Assembly: GCA_026874595.1 (NCBI GenBank)
Contig: CM049306.1
Location: 8,304,519 to 8,368,518, forward strand
Length of the DNA: 64,000 nt
Source: Sipunculus nudus
Lineage: Eukaryota > Annelida > Sipuncula > Golfingiida > Sipunculidae
Reading direction: 5' to 3'
Shown here one piece after another: positions 21,226-32,990 of this stretch (position 1 is the stretch's first letter; each line of letters begins with the position of its first letter). The notes under the pieces were generated by a model. That model saw only the letters and a list, made by a program, of their open reading frames with translations, ran no database searches and was not told the DNA's origin. A program made the position numbers and the translations under genes.

Positions 21226-22760
21226 ATATATTACACATAAATGCATAAAGACATGTATATTCTTTCGCATATTTTATTGACATCTGTAGCTTAAGGTAAA
21301 GCGTAACGTACGCAAAACACGTATCATTATGCCGGTAAAGGGTGCAGCCTGTTTATTTAATGAGTGCTGGCCTGTTGATGTTGTGAAGGCAATGTTACGT
21401 GACTTGATGTGGTTTCTTTAGAAAAGTCAGAACGGTTCAACGAGTGTGTTCATAACTTGATAAAATTCTAGCGAAGTGAAACACTTTCATATGAAGAGAG
21501 ACGACGAAAATATACTGAAAAAAATACAACATAGAGGTTGAAATTTATCAGGAACGACTGGAAGCGATATTACTTTTGTTTGAATTCCAGAGAACCAGGA
21601 AATGGGGTTTTCAATTAAAGTAAACTTTTATGCATGGGAAATGAGTATATGCATACGGTAATGAGTCCGAGAGTATTTAATAACAAAAATAATAAATAAT
21701 TAATGATATTAGTATTTTATTCATCTTCACTGTATACATGGATATTCAAATGTTATTTTCTACAAAGAACCGAAGGATATCAAATATCACCCTACATTTA
21801 AAAGCCAACCTATACGATAATTTTATTGCATATCACTCCATTACAATCTTAACCCATATATCTAGATCCCTCATCAATTTTGCTCGTTTAATAGGTTTGG
21901 AAATAAATTAGGAAACTGTCAATTAATTTACCGGCTTAGGTGTGGAAATTGTCAATTGCTCACTTCCGGTGGATGTAATGGATAATGACTTCACTCTTCA
22001 CATTTGCGCAGGGAAGAATCGAAACTCGATATCGACCGGAAATGGCAAGTGAGAACCGGTGTTGTTACAAAATATGGCCTACCTAACAAATTATAGGTTT
22101 AATTAAGGTTATAATGTATGCTGGGGTTACCTTTTTCACATTACACCCCGGCTGTTCATATTTAGGCTAATATTGGAAATTAATGTGGAGTTTAATTATT
22201 GTTATGTTTTGCAATAAAACTGATCCCACATATATAATTACGGTCTGAACATGCTTTATTTTTAGTACACTTATATACGTTGTATATAAACGAATGTTCT
22301 TCCTGCCACTCTCTCAGATACCCAAGATTCTTAAAAAGAACACTCACATCAATAGTAAATTAGATTAGATTTAAGGTAGCATGTTCTGGTTATGTTGAAT
22401 AATTCCCGGAAATTGAATTATTTTTTTCTGTGTTTAGAGTTACAATCTTAGCCGGAATAATTGAAGGTAAAAGGCCCGTCCCGATTGATAAATCATCTAG
22501 AATTAACGAGAAACGGAAGTAATCTGCATCCATTTGAACTTTTTATAAAGCAGTATAATCTAGTCGTCCCACTTCCTTGGTCTCACTCTCAGTTCGAATT
22601 AATCACCTAGCCGTAAATTTGATTTTGGGTGATTTACGTTCAATGGAGGTATATTTATGCTTTAATTATATTGTTTATAATAAATTTCCATTTGCTGCAT
22701 AGATCTCGCTATCATCCGTTTCCCCCACAGGGGGATTCCGGCGTTAAAGCTCTCGAAATT
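20131..22760. other. AT-rich stretch with (AT)n tract, no gene seen
   Basis: Includes an (AT)n microsatellite at 21163-21233 and several CACTTCCGGTGG / GACCGGAAATGG words (21961, 22034). The open frames at 20398 and 20711 (71 and 76 codons) are low-complexity and AT-driven. No exon or known element could be supported. Confidence 0.4.
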
Positions 22761-22761
22761 A

Positions 22762-23034
22762 AGCCGGTTAACAATGAGCGGAAGTGATTTTTGACAGCAT
22801 ACAATCAAGCAATGGTTGAGCTCATCCAGTATACTCTCCAAAACCGGAAATCAAATGGCGGCTTTTAATGCAGTGTTATTGACCCATGGGACACGCGTCT
22901 GCTTGGACAGAAAGGTGCTCTGTTTCATTATCGTGGGCGGAACCCGTGAATCGATGTCCACCACAGGGACGTCTATATATATTATCTGTCAGTCACTGAG
23001 ACCATGTCACATATTCAGTCACAGATGGTATTAA
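22762..23034 (+). CDS. Candidate first exon with ETS and YY1-like words upstream
   Basis: GAGCGGAAGTGATT (22776) and AACCGGAAATCAAATGGCGG (about 22841) precede an ATG at 22855 that lies inside the AATGGCGGC word, an arrangement common at animal start sites where YY1-type motifs overlap the first codon. The frame reads MAAFNAVLLTHGTRVCLDRK and then GTGCTC, a possible weak donor at 22915. Without that donor it stays open to 23034. An alternative in-frame Met lies at 22816. The product is unrecognised; the promoter-like context is the main support. Confidence 0.28.
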
Positions 23035-24300
23035 AAGTAAAGCACCATGAAGAAAATGTATTCAATGTCGCAATGGACTAACTGAAGAATAAGTATATAT
23101 TGATTTAGGGCGTGGTAAATAATTAGACGCTACAAATAGATCCCAATTCCTTATTTACTCGCGTGAGAACTTCTTTTACGCCAGGGGTACGTAAAATCAT
23201 ATATACTTGGCCCAGGTTGGCCGATCACTATTGTGCCTGTTCCTGATATTTGAAACAGTTTAAATCATGAAAACACGTGTAACAGTTATATGATTTATTT
23301 GAGTATATTCTGGTGATAAATGCATAAATTAATTGTTTATTTTCATTTAAAAATATACTTTAATGTCGGAATGTTAAGAAATCATTTAAAAACCTGGGCA
23401 GAATTAAGGGTGGTAAAAATATGTATTTCTTCTGTTAATAATCAAATATACATTGATATTCATATGCATGATCACGTGATATATGATTTATCTGTTCTTT
23501 AAATAAAGTAAGATTAAATAAAATTTATAAATAAAGAGTTTTTGGTTTTAGTGATTGTTCATTTGCCCTGCCCCTTGCTCACATAATTGGAATTCGCTGA
23601 GATCTTTGATCTCATGTGAATAGGAAAATAACAATGACTACAAATCAAATGGCCTGAGTAGTATTGTTGTCAGCTATAGATTCAGTTAAAGACCCAAGAA
23701 ATGTATAAAGAAGGCTGAAACCAAAGGCTTCCAGATCAAATGGTCGTCAAATGAGTGCCTTTCCGTGCCCAACTAAATGCAGGTATATCACTTGCAGATT
23801 AATGCAGTTATTATGTTCATGAGTGTCACCTTCATCTGTAACATCATGCATCGGGTTAAAATTAACACTTTATGGCGGAATCTGAATGAACACCGAGTAG
23901 CTGATGTCAACACGGGGGGGGGGGGGGGGGGGGGGGAGGGGGAGTTTATATCTCCACTTCTTTTAAGCAAAGGGGGGGGGGGGTGGTCAATGTAATCATC
24001 ATTCCTGCTATTCATAGAATAATATTAGATTGGTTCCAATTCTTAGTTTACTTTGAAATATTATATATCTCAACCTGATTCAGAATTCACCTATATTTGA
24101 AAAATAATGCCTTATTTCTAAAATCCTCATACTTTATTGTTATATAATTGAAATAAAAGATATAAATATATATATATATAGTTGTCCCAACTTTGATTAC
24201 CAATCCTCCCCCCCCCCCCCCTTTGAAGATAAACTTACGCCACTGGATGCACAAATGAGTACAGTCTCGAGTATATCATTTCTTGAAACCCCAGTTTTAT
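23035..24300. other. Spacer with poly-G and poly-C tracts
   Basis: Holds G runs at 23914-23936 and 23972-23983 and a C run at 24208-24221. Overlapping plus- and minus-strand frames of 72-75 codons across the G runs are Gly- or Pro-repeat artefacts. No gene seen. Confidence 0.5.
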
Positions 24301-24303
24301 GAT

Positions 24304-25008
24304 GTTACGAAAAGAAATTGTTCAGGGGAAAACAGTGGGCCGATCCGGGGTTCGAACCCATGTCGGTGGCGCACAAATCCGGCGTACCAACCGCTTCGCT
24401 AGAAAAGAAAACTTTACCAGCGAGACAGTTCGGTCCGCTTTTATGTAACCCCGTAACACACCCCCTCTTAAGAGCGTTCTGCTATCAGAACAAGACTAAT
24501 TATCCCAGGAGTCACACTTTGGTGGGCTTATTACCTGGGCCACAAAGTTAACCGTCACGTTAGACGAGCCCCCATTTTGTTACGAAGATAAATTGTTGAG
24601 GGGAAAAATTCTGGGCCGATCTGGGATTCGAACACACGACGTTGTTGCACAATCCGGCGAACCAACCGCTTCGCTAGCAAAGCAAGCTCCACTAGCGAGA
24701 CAGTTCGGTCCGCATTTATGTGCACCCCGTAACACACCCCTTCTTAAGAGCGTTCTGCTATCAGAACAAGACTTATTATCCCAGGAGTCACACTTTGGTG
24801 AGCTTATTCCTTGGGCCACAGGTTTACCGTCACGTTGGACGAGCCCCCATTTGTTACGAAGACGAATTGTTGAGGGGAAAAATCCTGGGCCGATCTGGGA
24901 GTCGAACCCAGGTGGGTGGCGCACAAGTCCGGCGAACCAACCGCTTCGCTAGCAAAGCAAGCTTCACTAGTGAGACAGTTCGGTCCGCTTTTGTGTCACC
25001 CCGTAACA
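24304..25008 (-). mobile_element. Tandem trimer of an element with tRNA A and B boxes
   Basis: Two full units of about 275 bp (starts 24304 and 24579) and a third of 156 bp (24853-25008). On the minus strand each holds an A-box, TAGCGAAGCGGTTGG, and about 30 bases later a B-box, GGTTCGACTCC in the third copy, both close to the tRNA consensus. The core is bordered by TGTTACG and CGTAACA. The linker between cores, with AGAGCGTTCTGCTATCAGAA, links units 1-2 and 2-3. This fits a tRNA-derived element repeated in tandem; overlapping plus and minus open frames of 77-119 codons are by-products. Confidence 0.75.
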
Positions 25009-25584
25009 ATGTACTTTAGCAGGATGAGTTTTATTTACAGCAAGCGGCCCTTCTGTTCCTCGTCCTCTGGAGCACCGACCCGCGCACAAAAAAAAAAAAA
25101 CAAAACGGACCTCCTTTTGGCTTTCGCCGATAACCGTTTCCTTTGTATCACATAACGGCTTATCTTTTCATCCACTGTACAATATCCCTTTCATTCAGTA
25201 TCCAATCATGTTTCCGCTTATTTTTGAGCTATCTGTATAAAGATCACCCAGATTGTCTATACAATGCTCTTATTGTTATAAAATGCGTTGTCATGTTGCT
25301 GACGATGTTATCTGCACATAATACAAGTTGTATCCTAAAACCCGTGTCAGCGAGGGGTTAAAACAGGGATATATATATACAGGGCTTTTAAGAGGAAGAA
25401 AATTTGAGGAGTCCTTGACGCTCAGGCAAAAAACTTTGGTCCCATCTGAGTATAGAGCGTCCCAAGGGGAGATGAGTGTCAAATTTTGAATGATATGTTA
25501 AATTGATTTTTTTTTGTATTTTATGCAATTATCATATCATTCTATGATTAAAAATCGTGTCATTATATGAATATTTGCTTATAG
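25009..25584. other. Spacer upstream of the 25.6-kb exon
   Basis: No exon seen. It contains an A13 run near 25090 and ends in TTTGCTTATAG, which I read as the acceptor of the next feature. Confidence 0.4.
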
Positions 25585-25822
25585 CGGAATGTACGCCTCA
25601 GGGTTCAGCGCGGTGATTATACAACTGAGGCAGCCAGTGATGGTCATCGACTGCTGCCAGAAATTCGTGCGTCCCATCGGACGCTTTGACCCTCAGAACC
25701 GAGGAGAGTATAAGAGAATCCGAGCGTCAGAGACGCTTAACCCCGCATTCCTGAAAGCCCTGTATGGATATTTCTATATAATGCTATATATACATATATA
25801 TCTATCTCTGGAATACAAATAA
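25585..25822 (+). CDS. GC-rich coding exon, product not recognised
   Basis: Preceded by a TATTTGCTTATAG acceptor, the frame reads GMYASGFSAVIIQLRQPVMV, IDCCQKFVRPIGRFDPQNRG, EYKRIRASETLNPAFLKALY and then degrades into AT-rich sequence. Codon use is far more GC-rich than the flanks and the residue mixture is strongly protein-like; a Cys-Cys pair and a basic stretch (RPIGRF, YKRIRA) stand out. It either ends at a donor such as CCCTGTATGG (about 25761) or is a last exon running to TAA at 25820, with AATAAA overlapping the stop. The first option fits the drop in composition better. I cannot name the family. Confidence 0.55.
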
Positions 25823-25984
25823 AATAAATGTATATATGAAATTTCATCTACGATTTAGAACACACTCACAGCTAAATGTTATTGAGACTTTCCAGACATT
25901 ACTCTCCTTATGGTACAAACAACGGTACAATATAACTGTAAACAAAAATACCTCTGGCTCCTGGCCCCCCCTCTATAGATGCAC

Positions 25985-27670
25985 GTCTCGATCCTGGTTC
26001 CACTTCTTCATCTTTGCTCCATCTCTGGAATTTGTTCCACCTCTTAACCTTTGCTCCACCTGTAAGTCTTTGGTCTATCTCTGGAATTTGTTCCACCTCT
26101 TAACCTTTGCTCCACCTGTAAGTCTTTGGTTTATCTCTGGAATTAGTTCCACCTCTTAACCTTTGCTCCACCTGAAAGTCTTTGGTTTATCTCTGGAATT
26201 TGTTCCACCTCTTAACCTTTGCTCCACCTGAAAGTCTTTGGTCTATCTCTGGAATTTGTTCCACTCTTAACCTTTGTTCCACCTGAAAGTCTTTGGTCTA
26301 TCTCTGGAATTTGTTCCACCTCTTAACCTTTGCTCCACCTGAAAGTCTTTGGTCTATCTCTGGAATTTGTTCCACCTCTTAACCTTTGCTCCACCTGAAA
26401 GTCTTTGGTTTATCTCTGGAATTTGTTCCACCTCTTAACCTTTGCTCCACCTGAAAGTCTTTGGTCTATCTCTGGAATTTGTTCCACCTCTTAACCTTTG
26501 CTCCACCTGAAAGTCTTTGGTCTATCTCTGGAATTTGTTCCACCTCTTAACCTTTGCTCCACCTGAAAGTCTTTGGTTTATCTCTGGAATTTGTTCCACC
26601 TCTTAACCTTTGCTCCACCTGTAAGTCTTTGGTTTATCTCTGGAATTAGTTCCACCTCTTAACCTTTGCTCCACCTGAAAGTCTTTGGTCTATCTCTGGA
26701 ATTTGTTCCACCTCTTAACCTTTGCTCCACCTGAAAGTCTTTGGTCTATCTCTGGAATTTGTTCCACTCTTAACCTTTGTTCCACCTGAAAGTCTTTGGT
26801 CTATCTCTGGAATTTGTTCCACCTCTTAACCTTTGCGCCACCTGAAAGTCTTTGGTCTATCTCTGGAATTTGTTCCACCTCTTAACCTTTGCTCCACCTG
26901 TAAGTCTTTGGTTTATCTCTGGAATTTGTTCCACCTCTTAACCTTTGCTCCACCTGAAAGTCTTTGGTCTATCTCTGGAATATGTTCCACCTCTTAACCT
27001 TTGCTCCACCTGAAAGTCTTTGGTCTATCTCTGGAATTTGTTCCACCTCTTAACCTTTGCTCCACCTGTAAGTCTTTGGTCTATCTCTGGAATTTGTTCC
27101 ACCTCTTAACCTTTGCTCCACCTGAAAGTCTTTGGTCTATCTCTGGAATTTGTTCCACCTCTTAACCTTTGCGCCACCTGAAAGTCTTTGGTCTATCTCT
27201 GGAATTTGTTCCACCTCTTAACCTTTGCTCCACCTGAAAGTCTTTGGTTTATCTCTGGAATTTGTTCCACCTCTTAACCTTTGCTCCACCTGAAAGTCTT
27301 TGGTCTATCTCTGGAATTTGTTCCACCTCTTAACCTTTGCTCCACCTGAAAGTCTTTGTTCTATCTCTGGAATTTGTTCCACCTCTTAACCTTTGCTCCA
27401 CCTGTAAGTCTTTGGTCTATCTCTGGAATTTGTTCCACCTCTTAACCTTTGCTCCACCTGAAAGTCTTTGGTCTATCTCTGGAATTTGTTCCACCTCTTA
27501 ACCTTTGCTCCACCTGTAAGTCTTTGGTTTATCTCTGGAATTTGTTCCACCTCTTAACCTTTGCTCCACCTGTAAGTCTTTGGTTTATCTCTGGAATTTG
27601 TTCCACCTCTTAACCTTTGCTCCACCTGAAAGTCTTTGGTCTATCTCTGGAATTTGTTCCACCTCTTAAT
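25985..27670. repeat. 56-bp tandem repeat, about 29 copies
   Basis: The unit runs CTCCACCTGAAAGTCTTTGG, TCTATCTCTGGAATTTGT, TCCACCTCTTAACCTTTG. TTGGTCTATC at 26461 and 26517 gives the period. Variation is mostly GAAAG/GTAAG, TCTATC/TTTATC and occasional one-base losses. The three parts of the unit resemble one another and the 20-bp unit of the neighbouring array, so the 56-mer looks like an amplified trimer. The plus strand is pyrimidine-rich. Confidence 0.96.
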
Positions 27671-30635
27671 CTGTGTTCACCCACTTAATCTTTGCTCCAC
27701 GTCTTAATCTTTGTTCAATTTCTAGAACTTTGTTCCATCCCTGGATCTATGCTCCACTTCTGATCTCTGCTCTACCACATAATCTTTGTTCAACATCTTT
27801 ATGGATGGTTGCTCCACCTCACTTTCTTTGCTCCAACTTTCAATAGTTGCTCCACCTATTAATCTTTTCTTCATATCTTAATCGTTGCTTCATCTCTTAA
27901 TCGTTGCTCCTTCTCTTAATCTTTGCTCCATCCTTTAATCGTTGCTCCACCTCTTAATCTTTGTTCAACCTCTTAATCTCTGCTCCACCTCTTAATCTTT
28001 GTTCAACCGTTAAATCTTTGCTCCAACTCTTAATCTTTGTTCAACCCCTTAATCGTTGTTCCATCTCTTAATCTTTGCTCTACCTTTTATCTTTGCTCAA
28101 CCTCTTAGTAGTTGCTCCACTTCTTAATAATTGCTCTTTCTATGGATCTTTGTTCGGCATCTTAATCTTTGTTCAACCTCTTAATCTTTGCTCCACTTAT
28201 TAATCTTTGCCCCACCTCTTAATCTTTGCTCCACCTCTAAATCTTTCCTCAACCTCTTAATCTTTGCTCAATATATTAATCTTTGTTCAACCACTTAATC
28301 GTTGCCCCACCTCTTATTCTTTACTCGTCCTCTTAATCGTTGCTCCACCTCTTAATCGTTTCTCCACCTCTTAATCGTTGCTCTATTTCTTAATCTTTGC
28401 TCCTCCTCGCAATCTATATTCAACCTCTTAATCTTTGCTTTACCTATTAATCTTTGTTCAACCTCTTTATCTTTGCTCCATCCCTGGATCTTTGTTCAAC
28501 CTCTTAATCTTTGCCTCACCTATTAATCTTTGTTCAACCTCTTAATCTTTGCTCAGCATTTTAATCATTATACAACCTCTTAATCTTTGCTTCACCTATT
28601 AATCTTTGTTCAACCTCTTAATCTTTGCTCTATCTCTTAATCTTTGTTCAACCCCTTAATCGTTGTTCCATCTCTTAATCTTTGCTCTACCTTTTATCGT
28701 TGCTCAACCTTTTAATATTTGCTCTACCTTTGCTCCATCTCTTTATCTTTGCTCCATCCCTGGATCTTTGTTCAACCTCTTAATCTTTGCTCCACCTCTT
28801 AATCTTTGTTCAACCTCTTCATCTTTGCTGCGCCTCTTAATCTTTGTTCAACCTCTTCATCTTTGCTCCACCCCTTAATCTTTGTTCAACCACTTAATCG
28901 TTGCCCCACCTCTTATTCTTTACTCGTCCTCTTAATCGTTGCTCCACCTCTTAGTTGTTCCTCCACTTCTTAATCTTTGTTCTATCTCTGGATCTTTGTT
29001 CGGCATCTTAATCTTTGTTTAACCTCTTAATCTTTGCTCCACCTATTAATCTTTGCCCCATCTCTTAATCTTTGCTCCACCTCTAAATCTTTCCTTAACC
29101 TCTTAAACTTTGCTCCACCTCTTAATCTTTGTTAGACCTCTTAATCTTTGCTCCACCTCTTAATCTTTGTTCAACTTCTTAATATCTGCTCCAATTCTTA
29201 ATCTTTGTTCAATCCCTTAATCGTTGCCCCACTTCTTATTCTTTACTCGTGCTCTTAATCGTTGCTCCACTTCTTAATCTTTGCTCCTCCTCTTAATCTT
29301 TCATCAACCTCTTAATCTTTGCTCCATCTATTTATCTTTGCCCCACCTCTTAATCTTTGCTCCATTCCTTGAACCTGTTCAAGCTCGTAATCTTTGCTCC
29401 ACCTCTTAATTTTTGTGCGATCTCTTAATCTTCGTTCCACCTCTTAATCTTTGTTCAACCTCTTAATTCCTGCTCCACCCCTTAATCTTTGTTCAACCAC
29501 TTAATCGTTGCCCCACCTCTTATTCTTTACTCGTCCTCTTAATCGTTGCTCCACCTCTTAGTTGTTCCTCCACTTCTTAATCTTTGTTCTATCTCTGGAT
29601 CTTTGTTCGGCATCTTAATCTTTGTTTATACTCTTAATCTTTGCTCCACCTATTAATCTTTGCCCCATCTCTTAATCTTTGCTCCACCTCTAAATCTTTC
29701 CTTAACCTCTTAAACTTTGCTCCACCTCTTAATCTTTGTTAGACCTCTTAATCTTTGCTCCACCTCTTAATCTTTGTTCAACTTCTTAATATCTGCTCCA
29801 ATTCTTAATCTTTGTTCAATCCCTTAATCGTTGCCCCACTTCTTATTCTTTACTCGTGCTCTTAATCGTTGCTCCACTTCTTAATCTTTGCTCCTCCTCT
29901 TAATCTTTCATCAACCTCTTAATCTTTGCTCCATCTATTTATCTTTGCCCCACCTCTTAATCTTTGCTCCATTCCTTGAACCTGTTCAACCTCGTTATCT
30001 TTGCTCCACCTCTTAATCTTTGTGCGATCTCTTAATCTTCGCTCCACCTCTTAATCTTTGTTCAACCTCTTAATTCCTGCTCCACATCTTAATCTTTGTT
30101 CAACCCCTTAATCGTTGCTCTACCTCTTAATTTTTGCTCTACCTATTAATCTTTACCCAACCTCTTAATCCTTTTTCAACCTCTTAATCTCTGCTCAACC
30201 TATGTATATTTGCTTCACCTCTTATTTTTTGCTCCACCTCTTAATCTCTGCTCTTCAAAATAATCTTTCCTAAACCTCTTTATCGTTGCTCCACCTCTTT
30301 ATCTTTGCTCCACCTTAAATTATATTTGCCAACCTATTAATATTTGCTCAACCTCTTAATCTTTGCTCCAACTCTTAATATTTACTTAACCTTTAATTTT
30401 TGCGCCACTTTTTAACTTTTGCTTCAACTCGTAATCTTTGTTCCACCTCCTAATCTTTGGTCCATCTCTAGAACCTAGTTCCATCGCTGAATCTTTGTTC
30501 CAGCTCTGGAAATTTGTTCCACCTTTTAATCGTTCTCCGACTTAAAATCGTTCCTCCACCTTTGGATCTTTATTTCACCTCTTAATCTTTCCTCAATCTA
30601 GTAATCTTTTCTTAACCTCTTAATCTTTGACGTCC
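27671..30635. repeat. Degenerate 20-bp tandem repeat, about 3 kb
   Basis: The core unit is CCTCTTAATCTTTGCTCCAC (20 bp), with many variants (GTTCAA, CGTTGC, CCATCC). Larger segments are themselves repeated: CCACTTAATCGTTGCCCCAC recurs at about 28291, 28890 and 29497, spacings near 600 bp, with the following context conserved. The right end (30400-30635) again contains a TCTGGAAATTTGTTCCA word like the 56-bp unit, showing common descent. Confidence 0.95.
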
Positions 30636-30762
30636 ATTAACACAAGATAATCAGTTTTTCATATAAAAATGCCATAAAAAGATGTTCCCACGGTACACGG
30701 TTCGTTTTATAATATCCACATGTTTATAACATGTGGGGTGCCAGCCAAAATAATCCAAACAC

Positions 30763-30866
30763 ATGCAACAAGGACATCTGGCGGCAAGTAAAATGAAGGA
30801 GATCTTTTCAAACAGCGTCTTGCAACTAGTAACCGTTCATCTTCCTCACATATGCAACCAGCCATC
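30763..30866 (+). CDS. Candidate initiating exon
   Basis: An ATG at 30763, preceded by an in-frame TAA, opens a frame reading MQQGHLAASKMKEIFSNSVL then QLVTVHLPHICNQP. It ends with two bases of a split codon at a good donor, CATC-GTAAGTTT (30867). The mixture of residues is plausible for a protein, and the donor falls inside the open frame. The upstream region is the edge of the 20-bp array and gives no promoter evidence. A 61-codon frame on the other strand overlaps and I consider it less likely. No family recognised. Confidence 0.3.
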
Positions 30867-31122
30867 GTAAGTTTTAACACCCTAAGTAACATTTTTTTTT
30901 ATCTTTCAACATTGGGTTATGTACCATGTTAACTCACAGCTTGCATAGATTAACAGGTCATGACGATACGGTTACACGTCCGTAATTTTTCACCCCTTAC
31001 TAACATATAAAGTTTTACCCTTGATTAAAATATAAACGTGAACTGAACTGAGTGGAAGTTGAGCATAATGCGAAGATTTGGTAGATTAGGTAACGTTCAC
31101 AGCTATGTATACATATACGTAC

Positions 31123-31248
31123 TATGCCAGATAATGGGTATAACCACTCGAAAATCTGAGTTGTGTTGTAACGTGGTACGCACAGCTTATGTATTCTATT
31201 AACATCTCTTTTTCCCGTTCTCGAGGCGTAGCCAGCAACATACATATG
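31123..31248 (-). CDS. Candidate 126-nt internal exon
   Basis: On the minus strand, GTACATAG is followed by 126 bases (42 codons, phase 0 at both ends) and then the donor GTACGTAT. The frame reads HMYVAGYASRTGKRDVNRIH, KLCVPRYNTTQIFEWLYPLS, GI. Charged and aromatic residues are distributed as in a folded protein and there is one possible N-glycosylation site (NTT). The acceptor is weak in pyrimidines. It lies on the strand opposite the 30.8-kb and 33.0-kb candidates, so it would belong to a different gene. No family recognised. Confidence 0.28.
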
Positions 31249-31249
31249 C

Positions 31250-32990
31250 TATGTACAAGTCATGATATATACCAATTAACACATTTTTCTTTCACACGTT
31301 CTTGAATAAAGGATATTGATTATATATTTTTATTCTTCAATACTGGTCCTACCTTGCACATGCATCTTTGACATGTTTGAGTTGTCTTATAATATAACTC
31401 GAATCTTACTAATCTCTTGACCCCAAACAGGCTTATTTATGTACATGTACATCCGGATATTATGTGGTTGTCTTCTTTTCACGTTTGAACGCAACTAAAC
31501 CAGCTAGATTCGGTGGAGAGTCCACTGAATTCGGAGGTAGAGAGGTTCGAACGCTGAGGTGCAACTTCAACCTAGGCACTGGAAAAAAACCCTGAAAACT
31601 ATTAGTCTTTTTTTTTTTTCACCGGGAAAATCTTGACCATATTTATGTTTAAAGCAAACATCGGAGCAAAAGATTAAGCTGGTTCTCTTAATTCCCTTGT
31701 AATCAAAAGTGACCAAAATACGTCAGAATTCTTCTCAGGGTCATGGCCGTGAGCGCATTGTGCAGCTTTTGATTCATAACTATGACTGTTTATGCTAATT
31801 AATGTTATACTGATTCATGCTGCCTTGACGTTTACATGTACAATTAAAACTGCAAATTTAAAAGAAATGTAGTTGGCGCCATAGGTCTTGCACAATGGGA
31901 ACAGCTTTAACTATAATGAATGGCCCAAGAATCAAAGCAATTAAAACAAGCCAGTTTTTTTTCTTGAGAATTCTGATCAATTCAATCGTATAAAATCAGT
32001 AGTATCTGGCGCTACACGTCATGGGCAACGGAATAGGCTCTATAATCTTTGATATAGTTTAAATAATCTGTAACTTTTCTAGATATGTTTCGTTCAAAAA
32101 AAACGAAACCAAGAAATGGCACAAAACGTCTTGCAAAAATGTATATTGTTGACCAGGATCAATAAACACGAAATATTTATGTTATATTATGTTTATAGTA
32201 TATATGTTTCATGTAGCTCGTCCTGAGACATCTGACCTTTTGTATGAAAACTTGATCCCATGGTCTCTCTCCTTCTCCAGGTCACGAGTCCAAGGTAAAT
32301 AGGCTTCGTTGTTCTGACTATGCAATATCTATGTGTGCACATACATTCTGACAAAAGCTTAAGAAGGGATTTAAAATTTCACATGAGAATATCTAAACTT
32401 TATAAGGTGATATACTTTATCACCATACTAATTAAACTTTACCTGCTCAGCATTTCAGAAACTGAAAATATTAATATCATTGGTTGATTGAGATAAAGGC
32501 TCCGCAAAGGCCAAAGGTCTAAGGTCATCCAAATAGGGCAGGTCATCCGTTCCCATGAAAATGTATTATATATTGGGCAATCAAATATTAAACCCTATAC
32601 TGAGCTTTTTTCGGGTAAAAGCACGGAAAGGAAATACCCCATTTTACGGCTGTTTGGGGAACACGGCTGAAAATGTATTTATTATGTCGGCGGATTTATA
32701 ATCGTGAATTATTATTAGAGACCACACCCACCGCAGAGTAACGACGTCTGACAATTAAAATATAATTATCAATACATGTATACATCATCTATAGATTGTG
32801 TGAGTTTGTCATCAACTAGACTTTGATTATAAGGTCGTTGGTTGGTATATGAGCATGAACTAAGCCTACTCATGAACACTTCTGTTACACTGTACGTCAT
32901 TAATTATGGATCTCGTCCACTGATATCATGTTCCTCACGAAATCAGATCATGATGATAAGCACATAATTTTCATACAGTTTACTTTACAG
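31250..32990. other. Spacer with one weak tRNA-like segment
   Basis: At about 31500-31620 a segment with GGTAGAGAGGTTCGAACGCTG has a fair B-box (GGTTCGAACGC) but only a poor A-box, so a decayed tRNA-derived SINE is possible. A CTCTCTCCTTCTCCAG at 32265-32280 is a fine acceptor, but the following 14 bases reach a GTAAAT and cannot be supported as a micro-exon. Otherwise nothing recognised. Confidence 0.35.

Noticed and set aside
23777-24015. Frames with Gly or Pro runs
   Set aside because: They depend on poly-G tracts that are unstable and low-complexity.
24304-25008. Functional tRNA genes
   Set aside because: A and B boxes are present, but no complete cloverleaf with paired acceptor stem could be drawn and the copies are within a tandem repeat.
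24318-25019. Overlapping frames of 77-119 codons on both strands
   Set aside because: They repeat with the 275-bp tandem unit that carries tRNA A/B boxes; the sequence is a repeat, not a gene.
32265-32300. 14-nt micro-exon between CTTCTCCAG and GTAAAT
   Set aside because: The acceptor is good, but so short an exon cannot be supported without transcripts.
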